Program-made: the position numbers and the translations under genes
Part shown: positions 1 to 5,912 of the stretch, piece by piece
Position numbering within the stretch: the first letter of the stretch is position 1
How the letters are laid out: each line of letters starts with the position of its first letter
Assembly: GCA_041577935.1 (NCBI GenBank)
Contig: JBFGIA010000116.1
Location: 1-6,188 of the forward strand
DNA from: CAMYLR01 sp041577935
GTDB lineage: Bacteria > Gemmatimonadota > Gemmatimonadetes > JACCXV01 > JAHWKZ01
Direction: 5' to 3'
DNA length: 6,188 nucleotides
The notes under the pieces: generated by a model
What the model was told of the DNA's origin: nothing
Database searches by the model: none
What the model saw: the letters and a program-made list of their open reading frames with translations, nothing else

Positions 1-496
<496 letters not shown>

Positions 497-542
497 AGTT
501 GACCATTCGGCGTTCAGGCGGCACGATTCGGTTTAAGAGAGC

Positions 543-562
543 CCTCCGGGAGATCACGGAGG
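543..562 (+). other. Small GC-rich hairpin in the 16S trailer
   Basis: CCTCCG (543-548) is complementary to CGGAGG (557-562) across an 8-base loop. It is followed by TGTTCTAAAACG, which has no T-tract, so it is not a terminator by itself. It lies between the trailer hairpin and the terminator. The rest of the stretch between the 16S end and the terminator (497-586) shows no tRNA, promoter or small gene that I can support. Confidence 0.35.
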
Positions 563-586
563 TGTTCTAAAACGAGAGGGTTCGAG

Positions 587-623
587 CCCCCGGTCGTGAT
601 TGCGGCCGGGGGTTTTCGATTTT
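587..623 (+). terminator. Intrinsic terminator of the 16S transcript
   Basis: An 11-bp stem (587-597 with 602-612, two G-T pairs, loop GATT) is built from CCCCCGGTCGT and GCGGCCGGGGG. It is followed directly by TTTTCGATTTT, a classic intrinsic terminator reading rightward from the 16S gene. On the other strand the lipocalin gene ends at 626, so the same stem lies just past its stop, but the T-tract is poor in that direction (CTCGAACCCTC). Termination is therefore mainly rightward, with at most weak leftward use. Its place about 160 bases after the 16S end closes the rRNA transcript before any 23S gene. Confidence 0.88.
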
Positions 624-625
624 GG

Positions 626-1171
626 TCAGGCTGATGAGTGCGTTGTCGGCTTGAAGCTCTCGGGATCGTACCCTTGTTCCCGAAGGATGCTCTCGATCTG
701 TTCACGGTCCGTCGGCTCGAGTGCCGGCTCGCGGCTCAAGATCCACCCGTACTTCCGGTCCGGTGTCCCGATCACCGCCCAGCGGTAGTCGCTGTCGAGA
801 CCCAGGATCCAGTAGTCACCCCAGACCGGTCGGAAGAAGAGCAGCTTGAAAAAGCTCACCTTCAGCTGACTGTTTGAAGAGCCTTCCACGATGCGCGCCA
901 ACCCCTTGGACCGCTTCCGCTTTCCGTTCTCACGGTAGCACTGATTTGTGACGTCGATCTTGCCGTCGTCGCGAAGCGCGTAGCGCGCGGTGGTATCGCG
1001 CACGCAGTCGCGTTGGAACCGATTCGGAATGTGCGCGATCTCGTACCACAACCCGGCGTAACGCTCCAGGTCCACTCGATCGACGGATCGAACCGGCGTG
1101 CTATCCGTCTGAGCCCAGGCGCTAGCTGTGAGTAAGATCGTCACAGCAGCCGCGAAAGCGATCCGTCTCAT
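626..1171 (-). CDS. blc: Exported lipocalin, Blc family
   Basis: A 181-residue bacterial lipocalin; family members bind fatty acids or lysophospholipids at the envelope. The family signature GLWYEI is at residues 40-45, and the C-terminal conserved block runs from DYWILGLD (119-126) through DYRWAVIG and PDRKYGWILSR (137-147). Cys56 and Cys78 could form a disulfide. Residues 1-20 are a signal peptide ending ASAWA before QTD, a signal peptidase I site; no lipobox Cys is present, unlike E. coli Blc, so this should be a soluble periplasmic form. I chose the ATG at 1171 because it overlaps the upstream SRPBCC stop as ATGA, the usual sign of translational coupling; an in-frame ATG four codons earlier (1183) is possible. 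Neither start has a clear Shine-Dalgarno. Last gene of the leftward set. Confidence 0.9.
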   Translation of the reverse strand: MRRIAFAAAVTILLTASAWAQTDSTPVRSVDRVDLERYAGLWYEIAHIPNRFQRDCVRDTTARYALRDDGKIDVTNQCYRENGKRKRSKGLARIVEGSSNSQLKVSFFKLLFFRPVWGDYWILGLDSDYRWAVIGTPDRKYGWILSREPALEPTDREQIESILREQGYDPESFKPTTHSSA

Positions 1172-1722
1172 GGGTTCGACCATATCGCTAAGGTTGCAGA
1201 TCTTTCGACGGACTGATGTCGCTCACCGGATCCCGGGAACTGTTTTTTTAGCTGGCGTTGGCGGTGTTCGAAGATCCGTTTCAGGTCCGGCAGCACGAGC
1301 CTGCGAGCGACCAGCTCGCCGCCGGGCACCGCGAACTCTACTCTGTCCACGCATGAAGTGCCGCCTTCCGTTTCCTCGAACAGATGGGTGTGTACCCACC
1401 GTTTGTAGGGACCCGAGATCTGCTCGTCGACGAAGGATCGCGGCGGATCCCAGACGGTGATCTCGCTCACCCAATGCACCGGCACTCGGTGCACTCGGAG
1501 TTGATACTCGATCATCGATCCAGCCTCGACCGCCTCGAGGTCGGTCTTAATGGAGAAATCGAGCCAGGGCGGGGTCAAGAGCTGGAGGTTGGTCGGGTCG
1601 CCGAAGAACTCGAATACCGCGTCGCGCGGGGCCGGCAACCAAACCTCCGCTTCGAGGCGGTAGCTCGCACCGGGAAGCAGCGGTCTGATGCGTTCTTGGA
1701 TGGCAGCGTCAAGTCGGTACAT
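1168..1722 (-). CDS. SRPBCC-family ligand-binding protein (COG4276-like)
   Basis: A 184-residue cytoplasmic protein of the SRPBCC/START-like fold, which holds hydrophobic ligands in a deep pocket; the ligand is unknown. Recognisable family pattern: the first strand and helix YRLEAEVWLPAPRDAVFEFF (21-40), NLQLLTPPWLDF (45-56), and DEQISGPYKRWVHTHLFEE (99-117) followed by GGTSCVDRVEFAVPGG (120-135). No signal peptide. The ATG at 1722 is preferred; an in-frame GTG at 1788 would add 22 basic residues with no family similarity. The Shine-Dalgarno is weak, so it may depend on read-through from the FAS1 gene 91 bases upstream. Its stop overlaps the lipocalin start by ATGA, so the two are probably made together. 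Similar SRPBCC proteins occur in light and singlet-oxygen gene clusters beside cfa and photolyase genes (recalled, not checked). Confidence 0.85.
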   Translation of the reverse strand: MYRLDAAIQERIRPLLPGASYRLEAEVWLPAPRDAVFEFFGDPTNLQLLTPPWLDFSIKTDLEAVEAGSMIEYQLRVHRVPVHWVSEITVWDPPRSFVDEQISGPYKRWVHTHLFEETEGGTSCVDRVEFAVPGGELVARRLVLPDLKRIFEHRQRQLKKQFPGSGERHQSVERSATLAIWSNP

Positions 1723-1813
1723 AAGGTAACTCGCTTTGGGTTGAAAACGGCGAAATCGGCATGGGCGGAGCGCCTCCGAGCCCGGCACCCCGCCCTTCCC
1801 GGCCGGGGGGTCG
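1723..1813 (-). other. GC-rich spacer between FAS1 and SRPBCC genes
   Basis: The 91-base gap holds a small perfect stem, CGGAG (1766-1770) with CTCCG (1774-1778) around CGC, and a wider possible pairing of GGGCGG (1763-1768) with CCGCCC (1790-1795). Neither is followed by a proper T-tract in the leftward direction, so I read this as a possible attenuator or mRNA-stability element rather than a full terminator. I see no convincing leftward promoter in the gap. Confidence 0.3.
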
Positions 1814-2341
1814 CTACTCGGCCGGTGCCGGTGGAAGCAGCACAGTGTCGATTACGTGGATCACGCCGTTGCTGGCGCCGATGTCGGTTTGCAGCACGGT
1901 CGCGTCGTTGACCGAAACGACACCGTCGTTGACAGCGATCGCCACATCATCGCCCTGCACTGTCGTGGCGGCGTCGAGCTGAATGACCTGTGCAGCTCTC
2001 ACCTCGCCAGCGACCACGTGGTATGTCAAGATCGCCTGAAGCTGTGCCAGATTCTCAGGCTGCAGCAGCGTCTCGACTGTGCCCGCGGGCAGCTTGGCGA
2101 ACGCTGCATCCGTTGGCGCGAAAACCGTAAACGGGCCCGGGCCACTCAGGGTCTCGACCAGCCCGGCCGCGGTGACCGCGGCGACGAGGGTTTCGAAATC
2201 ACCGGCCGCGACCGCGACCTCGACGATGTTTGGTTGCGGGTCAAGACCGACCGGCCCGTCGCCGTCGTCGTCGCAAGCGACCACAGTGGTGGCCATGATC
2301 GCCACGGCCAGTGCAGCGGTCATAGGTTTTGATACACGCAT
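1814..2341 (-). CDS. FAS1 (fasciclin-like) domain lipoprotein
   Basis: A 175-residue surface or periplasmic protein with a single FAS1 domain, a fold linked to adhesion and matrix contacts. Residues 1-22 form a lipoprotein signal ending VVA before Cys23 (lipobox VVAC), followed by the acidic tether DDDGDG. The FAS1 H1 region is GPFTVFAPTDAAFAKLP (69-85), the central YHV is at 107-109, and the H2 region is NGVIHVIDTVLLPP (158-171). Asp at position +2 would mean inner-membrane retention by the E. coli Lol rule, but that rule need not hold here. The start is secure: GGAGGAG on the minus strand (2350-2356) sits 8 bases before the ATG. It follows the DUF378 gene by 25 bases, so the two form an operon. 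Confidence 0.94.
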   Translation of the reverse strand: MRVSKPMTAALAVAIMATTVVACDDDGDGPVGLDPQPNIVEVAVAAGDFETLVAAVTAAGLVETLSGPGPFTVFAPTDAAFAKLPAGTVETLLQPENLAQLQAILTYHVVAGEVRAAQVIQLDAATTVQGDDVAIAVNDGVVSVNDATVLQTDIGASNGVIHVIDTVLLPPAPAE

Positions 2342-2349
2342 TTCCCTGT

Positions 2350-2356
2350 CTCCTCC
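2350..2356 (-). promoter_or_regulatory. Strong Shine-Dalgarno of the FAS1 gene
   Basis: GGAGGAG on the minus strand, 8 bases before the ATG at 2341, is complementary to the anti-Shine-Dalgarno CTCC at the end of the 16S in this same window. It is the best ribosome site of the leftward set and suggests the lipoprotein is translated most strongly. Confidence 0.85.
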
Positions 2357-2366
2357 AGTTATTCAG

Positions 2367-2591
2367 TTAAGCGGTGAGCGAAGGCTGGACGTTCCAGCGC
2401 CGTTGAATTGCCCGCAGGGTGACGGCTTGGTAAATCGCGGCCAGCCCAACCAAGGAGTAGACGGCACGGCTCACACCGCTCGCGGACCCGAACAGCGCCG
2501 CGACTAGGTCAAACCCAAAGAGGCCAACGAGGCCCCAGTTGAGCCCGCCAATAACCAGCAGAATCGCAGCGGCGATATCGATCGTCTTCAT
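2367..2591 (-). CDS. DUF378 small membrane protein
   Basis: A 74-residue protein of the DUF378 family (function unknown). It has two predicted membrane helices: the first about residues 5-21, containing the family hallmark GGLNWGLVGLF, and the second about residues 38-55 (VSRAVYSLVGLAAIYQAV). FDLVAALFG joins them, as in typical members, and a basic tail RAIQRRW follows. I chose ATG 2591 because family members begin MKTxDI and a weak site GAAGGGG lies 6 bases upstream; an in-frame TTG at 2636 lacks a ribosome site. First gene of the leftward operon, 53 bases from its predicted transcription start and driven by the promoter at 2651-2679. Position next to a predicted light sensor suggests a membrane stress role, but that is inference. 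Confidence 0.9.
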   Translation of the reverse strand: MKTIDIAAAILLVIGGLNWGLVGLFGFDLVAALFGSASGVSRAVYSLVGLAAIYQAVTLRAIQRRWNVQPSLTA

Positions 2592-2637
2592 GTTGAACCC
2601 CTTCGCGTCTAATAGAGTGCGTATGCCTTTGTTCAAC
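2592..2637 (-). repeat. Inverted repeat across the DUF378 leader
   Basis: GTTGAAC (2592-2598) and GTTCAAC (2631-2637) are perfect 7-bp complements. In the leftward mRNA they would pair across a 32-base loop, with the second arm touching the start codon and the last base of the GAAGGGG ribosome site. This could tune translation of DUF378, or be chance. Confidence 0.35.
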
Positions 2638-2650
2638 TGTTGTTGAGGGA

Positions 2651-2679
2651 ATCATATCATGACACGGGGCTCTTGTCAA
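2651..2679 (-). promoter_or_regulatory. Leftward sigma-70-type promoter for the DUF378-FAS1 operon
   Basis: On the minus strand, TTGACA (2679-2674, -35) and TATGAT (2656-2651, -10) are separated by exactly 17 bases. The -35 is consensus and the -10 matches 5 of 6. The predicted start is about 2644 (an A), giving a 53-base leader. The -35 lies inside the left copy of the duplicated operator, so a bound protein would block it. Confidence 0.75.
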
Positions 2680-2718
2680 GGTTTGTATAAGAAAACTCTT
2701 GACAAAGTTTGTACAATC
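2670..2718 (+). repeat. Duplicated operator: four 11-bp units, probable CarH-like binding sites
   Basis: Two imperfect direct copies start 26 bp apart (2670-2692 and 2696-2718) and agree at 18 of 23 positions. Each divides into two 11-bp units: TCTTGTCAAGG (2671-2681) and TTTGTATAAGA (2682-2692), then TCTTGACAAAG (2697-2707) and TTTGTACAATC (2708-2718). All share T at position 3 and A at position 8; the second copy fits nnTnnACAnnn twice. From memory, Thermus CarH binds tandem 11-bp direct repeats of this kind over a -35 box. The left copy covers the -35 of the leftward promoter, and the right copy covers the -35 of the rightward one. The TTGTCAA and TTGACAA cores also form an inverted pair, so dyad binding is an alternative reading. 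Confidence 0.7.
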
Positions 2719-2727
2719 AGCTAAACT
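2699..2727 (+). promoter_or_regulatory. Rightward promoter of the MerR/B12 regulator
   Basis: TTGACA (2699-2704) and TAAACT (2722-2727) are 17 bases apart; the -35 is consensus and the -10 matches 4 of 6. The expected transcription start, 7 bases past the -10, is position 2734, the A of the regulator's ATG. No Shine-Dalgarno is present upstream, which agrees with a leaderless mRNA. The -35 lies in the right operator copy, implying autorepression. Confidence 0.65.
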
Positions 2728-2733
2728 CAAGCC

Positions 2734-3684
2734 ATGGTTGAGGTGACAAAGAACACGGAAAAGCGTCACCCGATCCGGGTGGCTGCTGCCCGGGCCGGAC
2801 TGACGCCCGGTCTGCTACGCGTGTGGGAGTCTCGGTACGGGGCGGTCGTGCCGGGGCGCACCGAGAAGGGTCAACGTCGCTACTCAGACGACGACATCGA
2901 GCAGCTGAGGCTGCTTCAGGCGGCTGTCGAGGGCGGCCGCCGGATCGGTGACGTCGCCTCCCTCGAGCGCGCTGAGCTCGAAGCGATCGTGCAAGAGGAT
3001 CGACGCGAAACGACGCGGACGCTTGGTGTTGACCTCGGTGTTGTCGAAGGATCGGCTGGGATTCTCCGCGCGTGCCTAGACGCCGTGGAGCGGTCCGACG
3101 CCAAGCAACTACGGCACTCGCTCGACCGTGCGTTGCTCGGGCTGAGCGCTATCGAGGCGGTTCAAGAAGTCGTGAGTCCCTTGATGCGGCGGTTGGGCGA
3201 CATGTGGGCCCAGGGTCGAGTCGACCCCGCCCACGAACACTTGGCCACGGTGATCGTTCGACAGGTCTTGGTCGATGCAGCGCTCAGTATCGGGCCGGCG
3301 AATGGCCATCAACGAATCGTGATCGCGACGCCCGCCGGCCAGGCGCATGAGATCGGGGCGCTGGAGGCGGCCTTGTGTGCTGCGGGTGAGGGATGGAGCG
3401 TGACGTATTTGGGCGCCGATCTCCCCGCTTCGGCGATCGGGCGTGCCGTACGTGATCGGAGCGCCAGAATGGTCGCGCTCAGCGTCGTCCACCCCGACGA
3501 TGATCCAAAGTTGATCCCCGAGATCGAGGCGCTCCGTCGAGCGCTCGACGAGAACGTCGTGTTGGCGCTCGGCGGACATGCGGCAAAAAAGAATGCGGAT
3601 CGGCTCCGCGCGGTGGGAGCGCTGGTCATGAACGACTTCGCCGATCTCCGTGACGCGATGCACGAAGTCAACGGTAGACGGTGA
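2734..3684 (+). CDS. carH: CarH/LitR-type MerR regulator with cobalamin-binding light-sensor domain
   Basis: A 316-residue transcription regulator. An N-terminal MerR winged helix (about 11-80) includes LRVWESRYG (28-36) and the wing GQRRYS (46-51). A helical bundle (about 105-180) carries W158, then nine residues, then E168-H169: the W-x9-EH signature of the CarH adenosylcobalamin pocket. A Rossmann-like B12 domain (about 192-312) contains H205-E-I-G208, the expected lower axial histidine, then YLGADLP (225-231), LSVVHP (249-254) and LGGHAA (279-284). Known CarH proteins are dark tetramers that bind DNA and fall apart in light. Residue 203 is Gln where CarH usually has Glu two before the His. 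No ribosome site precedes the ATG; the promoter suggests a leaderless message. It lies between two operons and probably controls both. Confidence 0.9.
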   Translation: MVEVTKNTEKRHPIRVAAARAGLTPGLLRVWESRYGAVVPGRTEKGQRRYSDDDIEQLRLLQAAVEGGRRIGDVASLERAELEAIVQEDRRETTRTLGVDLGVVEGSAGILRACLDAVERSDAKQLRHSLDRALLGLSAIEAVQEVVSPLMRRLGDMWAQGRVDPAHEHLATVIVRQVLVDAALSIGPANGHQRIVIATPAGQAHEIGALEAALCAAGEGWSVTYLGADLPASAIGRAVRDRSARMVALSVVHPDDDPKLIPEIEALRRALDENVVLALGGHAAKKNADRLRAVGALVMNDFADLRDAMHEVNGRR

Positions 3685-3738
3685 TGAGGATTTCGCTTTA
3701 GGTTCGCGCGGACGTCGATTGACGGCACACAAGCGTCT

Positions 3739-3743
3739 GGAGG
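3739..3743 (+). promoter_or_regulatory. Shine-Dalgarno of the cyclase-family gene
   Basis: GGAGG, 6 bases before the ATG at 3750, is a full match to the 16S anti-Shine-Dalgarno in this window and fixes the start. The 65-base gap after the regulator's stop has a lone TTGACG at 3719-3724 but no matching -10, so I see no separate promoter and expect read-through from the regulator. Confidence 0.8.
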
Positions 3744-3749
3744 AACCGT

Positions 3750-4748
3750 ATGCGACCCTCGCGTAACACGTGCATCTTTGTTGTGCTCATCGCGATTGTA
3801 CTGAACAGCCCCTCCCTGTTGACAGCTCAAACCCGCGCAGTCGGCCCGTGGTGGCCGCATCCCGTGTGGGGACCGGAAGACCAGGCCGGAGCGTCCAACT
3901 GGATCACGCCGCAGAAGGTCCTGGCGGCGATGGAGCTCGTCTCCACCGGGATCGTTCACGACCTCGGTCAACCCTACGAGCAAGGCATGCCGCTGTTCGG
4001 TCAGCGGACCTACGCGCTCCACATCCCCGGCTCGCCTACGTATGAGCCGTTCGGCGAGAACAAACTCGTCGGTCACGACGAGTTCATTTGCGGGGAGCTC
4101 GGACAGGTGGGCACCCAGTTCGACGGGCTCGGTCACATCGGCACCCGGCTCGAGATGGGGGACGGGACGGTGAAAGATGTCTTCTATAACGGCATCCCGA
4201 TCGACGAGATGCGCGGTGCGTACGGCCTGCAGAAGCTGGGGATCGAGCACATCAAGCCGATCATCACCCGCGGTATCCTGGTCGACATCGCGGGCTACAA
4301 AGGCGTCGATGTGCTGGACGAAGGCTACGAGGTCACAGTACAGGACGTGTTGGGCGCGCTCGCCCGGCAGGGGGTCGAGGAGACGGGCATCGCGGCCGGA
4401 GACGCGATATTCTTCCGCTACGGGTGGTCCGCGCATTGGAACGATCCAGCGCAGTACAATGGTGCGGTGCCCGGTATCGGGTTGGCGGTCGCAGCGTGGC
4501 TGATCGACAAGCAGGTGTCGATGATCGGCTCCGATACGTACACCAGCGAGGTCGTGCCAAACCCCGATCCCGATCTCGCCTTCCCCGTGCACCAGGAGCT
4601 CATTACCAAGAACGGGATCTTCAATCTGGAGAACCTGACGTTCGATGCTTTGGTGCGAGGGTCTAACTACGAGTTCTTGTTCGTATTCGCCCCCATTCCC
4701 TTTGTGGGCGGGACCGGCTCTCCGGGCCGGCCGATCGCCATACTGTGA
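3750..4748 (+). CDS. Exported cyclase-family (KynB-like fold) metal-dependent hydrolase
   Basis: A 332-residue protein of the cyclase family (Pfam PF04199), the fold of kynurenine formamidase and isatin hydrolase. Residues 1-26 are a signal peptide (hydrophobic IFVVLIAIVL, then SLLTA before QT), so it should act outside the cytoplasm. The metal-site region is QVGTQFDGLGH (119-129), against the classic HxGTHxDxPxH: Asp125 and His129 are kept, but both earlier His positions are Gln. A related GTQ-type subgroup exists, so this may be a normal variant rather than a dead enzyme. Later conserved pieces are GSDTYTSEVVP (260-270), and H281 with IFNLENL (290-296). The substrate is unknown; it lacks support as a tryptophan-pathway enzyme. 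It follows the regulator by 65 bases and precedes cfa by 6. Confidence 0.88.
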   Translation: MRPSRNTCIFVVLIAIVLNSPSLLTAQTRAVGPWWPHPVWGPEDQAGASNWITPQKVLAAMELVSTGIVHDLGQPYEQGMPLFGQRTYALHIPGSPTYEPFGENKLVGHDEFICGELGQVGTQFDGLGHIGTRLEMGDGTVKDVFYNGIPIDEMRGAYGLQKLGIEHIKPIITRGILVDIAGYKGVDVLDEGYEVTVQDVLGALARQGVEETGIAAGDAIFFRYGWSAHWNDPAQYNGAVPGIGLAVAAWLIDKQVSMIGSDTYTSEVVPNPDPDLAFPVHQELITKNGIFNLENLTFDALVRGSNYEFLFVFAPIPFVGGTGSPGRPIAIL

Positions 4749-4754
4749 GGTTCC

Positions 4755-5912
4755 ATGATTGCTGACCGTTCTCGCCGCTTCGCGGAGAAGATCCTGGCCG
4801 ATGCCGACATCGTCATCAATGGAAGTCGTCCCTGGGACATCCAGATCCGCGACGAGGCGCTCTACCAGAGGGTTCTCCTTCACGGTTCGCTGGGGTTGGG
4901 TGAGGCGTACATGGATGGGTGGTGGGACGTCAAACAGCTGGACGAGTTCTTCACGCGCGTGTTGGCGGCCGAGGTTGATCGTCGCGTGTCGAACAACGCA
5001 ACTGATTTACTGGCCGACGCCAGGGCACGAGTCATGAACCTGCAGTCCCGCGGAAGATCTCGACACGTGGTCGAGGAGCACTACGACATCGGGAACGATC
5101 TCTACATGTCGTTTCTGGACCCGTACAATCAATACACTTGCGGTTTCTTCGAGGAGGGCGACGACCTCAACGCGGCCCAGGAGCGGAAGCTCGACACGAT
5201 CTGCCGCAAGCTGGCGCTGTCGCCGGACGACCGTGTGCTCGACATCGGCTGCGGGTGGGGTGGATTCGCGCGCTTTGCGGCTGAGCATTATGGCTGTCAC
5301 GTGACTGGGATCACGATCTCCGACCAACAACTCGAGTACGCGCGCAAGTTCTGTCGCGACTTGCCGGTCGATATCGTCAAGATCGACTACCGCGACCTGG
5401 AGGGCACCTTCGACAAGGTGCTCGTGTGCGGTATGATCGAGCACGTCGGCTACAAGAACTATGAGTCGTTGATACGCGCGGCACGGCGTGTGATGGCGGA
5501 GGACGGTTTGTTCCTGTTGCACACGATCGGCGCGAGTCGCTCGATGACCCGCGGCGAGCCGTGGCTCCAGAAATACATCTTCCCGAATTACATGCTGCCG
5601 TCGATTGCTCAGATCGGCGCGGCGGTCGAAGGATCGTTCGTGATGGAAGATTGGCAGAACTACAGCGCACATTACGACAAGACCCTGCTGGCCTGGTGGG
5701 AGAACTTCGATCGTCGGCGTGATGAGCACCTGGCGCGCTACGGGCGGCGCTTCTTCCGGATGTGGAAGTACTACCTGCTCTCGTCGGCGGGTACGTTTCG
5801 CTCGCGGCGCAATCAACTGTGGCAGATCGTGCTGTCCCCGACCGGAGTGCGCGGCGGTTACTCGCCTCTTCGGGACTGGGTGCCTGCGGTGAGCGCCGCG
5901 GCCACGACGTGA
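4755..5912 (+). CDS. cfa: Cyclopropane-fatty-acyl-phospholipid synthase
   Basis: A 385-residue enzyme, about the length of E. coli Cfa. It adds a methylene from S-adenosylmethionine across double bonds of membrane phospholipid acyl chains at the inner face of the membrane. An N-terminal lipid-contact domain (1-95) is followed by YDIGNDLY (110-117), QYTCGFF with Cys129, the SAM motif VLDIGCGWGG (161-170), GMIEHVG with Glu229, LLHTIG with His256, KYIFPN (273-278) and MEDWQNYSAHYDKTLLAWW (297-315) with Tyr307. These equal the E. coli active-site residues C139, E239, H266 and Y317, so it should be active. A GTGAGG ribosome site overlaps the preceding stop, only 6 bases from the ATG, and the stop overlaps the next gene by GTGA: a tight operon. 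Cfa genes recur in light and singlet-oxygen regulons. Confidence 0.97.
   Translation: MIADRSRRFAEKILADADIVINGSRPWDIQIRDEALYQRVLLHGSLGLGEAYMDGWWDVKQLDEFFTRVLAAEVDRRVSNNATDLLADARARVMNLQSRGRSRHVVEEHYDIGNDLYMSFLDPYNQYTCGFFEEGDDLNAAQERKLDTICRKLALSPDDRVLDIGCGWGGFARFAAEHYGCHVTGITISDQQLEYARKFCRDLPVDIVKIDYRDLEGTFDKVLVCGMIEHVGYKNYESLIRAARRVMAEDGLFLLHTIGASRSMTRGEPWLQKYIFPNYMLPSIAQIGAAVEGSFVMEDWQNYSAHYDKTLLAWWENFDRRRDEHLARYGRRFFRMWKYYLLSSAGTFRSRRNQLWQIVLSPTGVRGGYSPLRDWVPAVSAAATT

Noticed and set aside
543..562. Hairpin as the 16S terminator
   Set aside because: No T-tract follows it; the stem at 587-612 with its T-tract is the clear terminator.
574..593. tRNA T-arm-like string (GGGTTCGAGCCC) after the 16S gene
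   Set aside because: Only three base pairs flank the TTCGAG loop, no acceptor, D or anticodon arms can be drawn around it, and the bases belong to the terminator stem.
1723..1788. Upstream GTG start for the SRPBCC gene
   Set aside because: The extra 22 residues are basic and unlike the family, and no ribosome site precedes the GTG; ATG 1722 is the simpler start.
2592..2636. Upstream TTG start for the DUF378 gene
   Set aside because: It has no ribosome site, lies only about 8 bases from the predicted transcription start, and adds 15 residues that family members lack.
2712..2717. TACAAT as the -10 box of the regulator promoter
   Set aside because: It matches the -10 consensus well, but the bases 17 upstream (AAGAAA) are no -35; the TTGACA-17-TAAACT pair fits better. 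It is more likely part of an operator unit.
3309..4883. Long open frame (524 codons) on the minus strand
   Set aside because: It lies wholly opposite the regulator, cyclase and cfa genes, has low-complexity Arg/Asp/His-rich composition and no family resemblance; such antisense frames are common in GC-rich coding DNA.
5007..5816. Open frame (269 codons) on the minus strand opposite cfa
   Set aside because: The plus strand holds an unmistakable Cfa with all active-site residues, and the antisense product has no recognisable domain.
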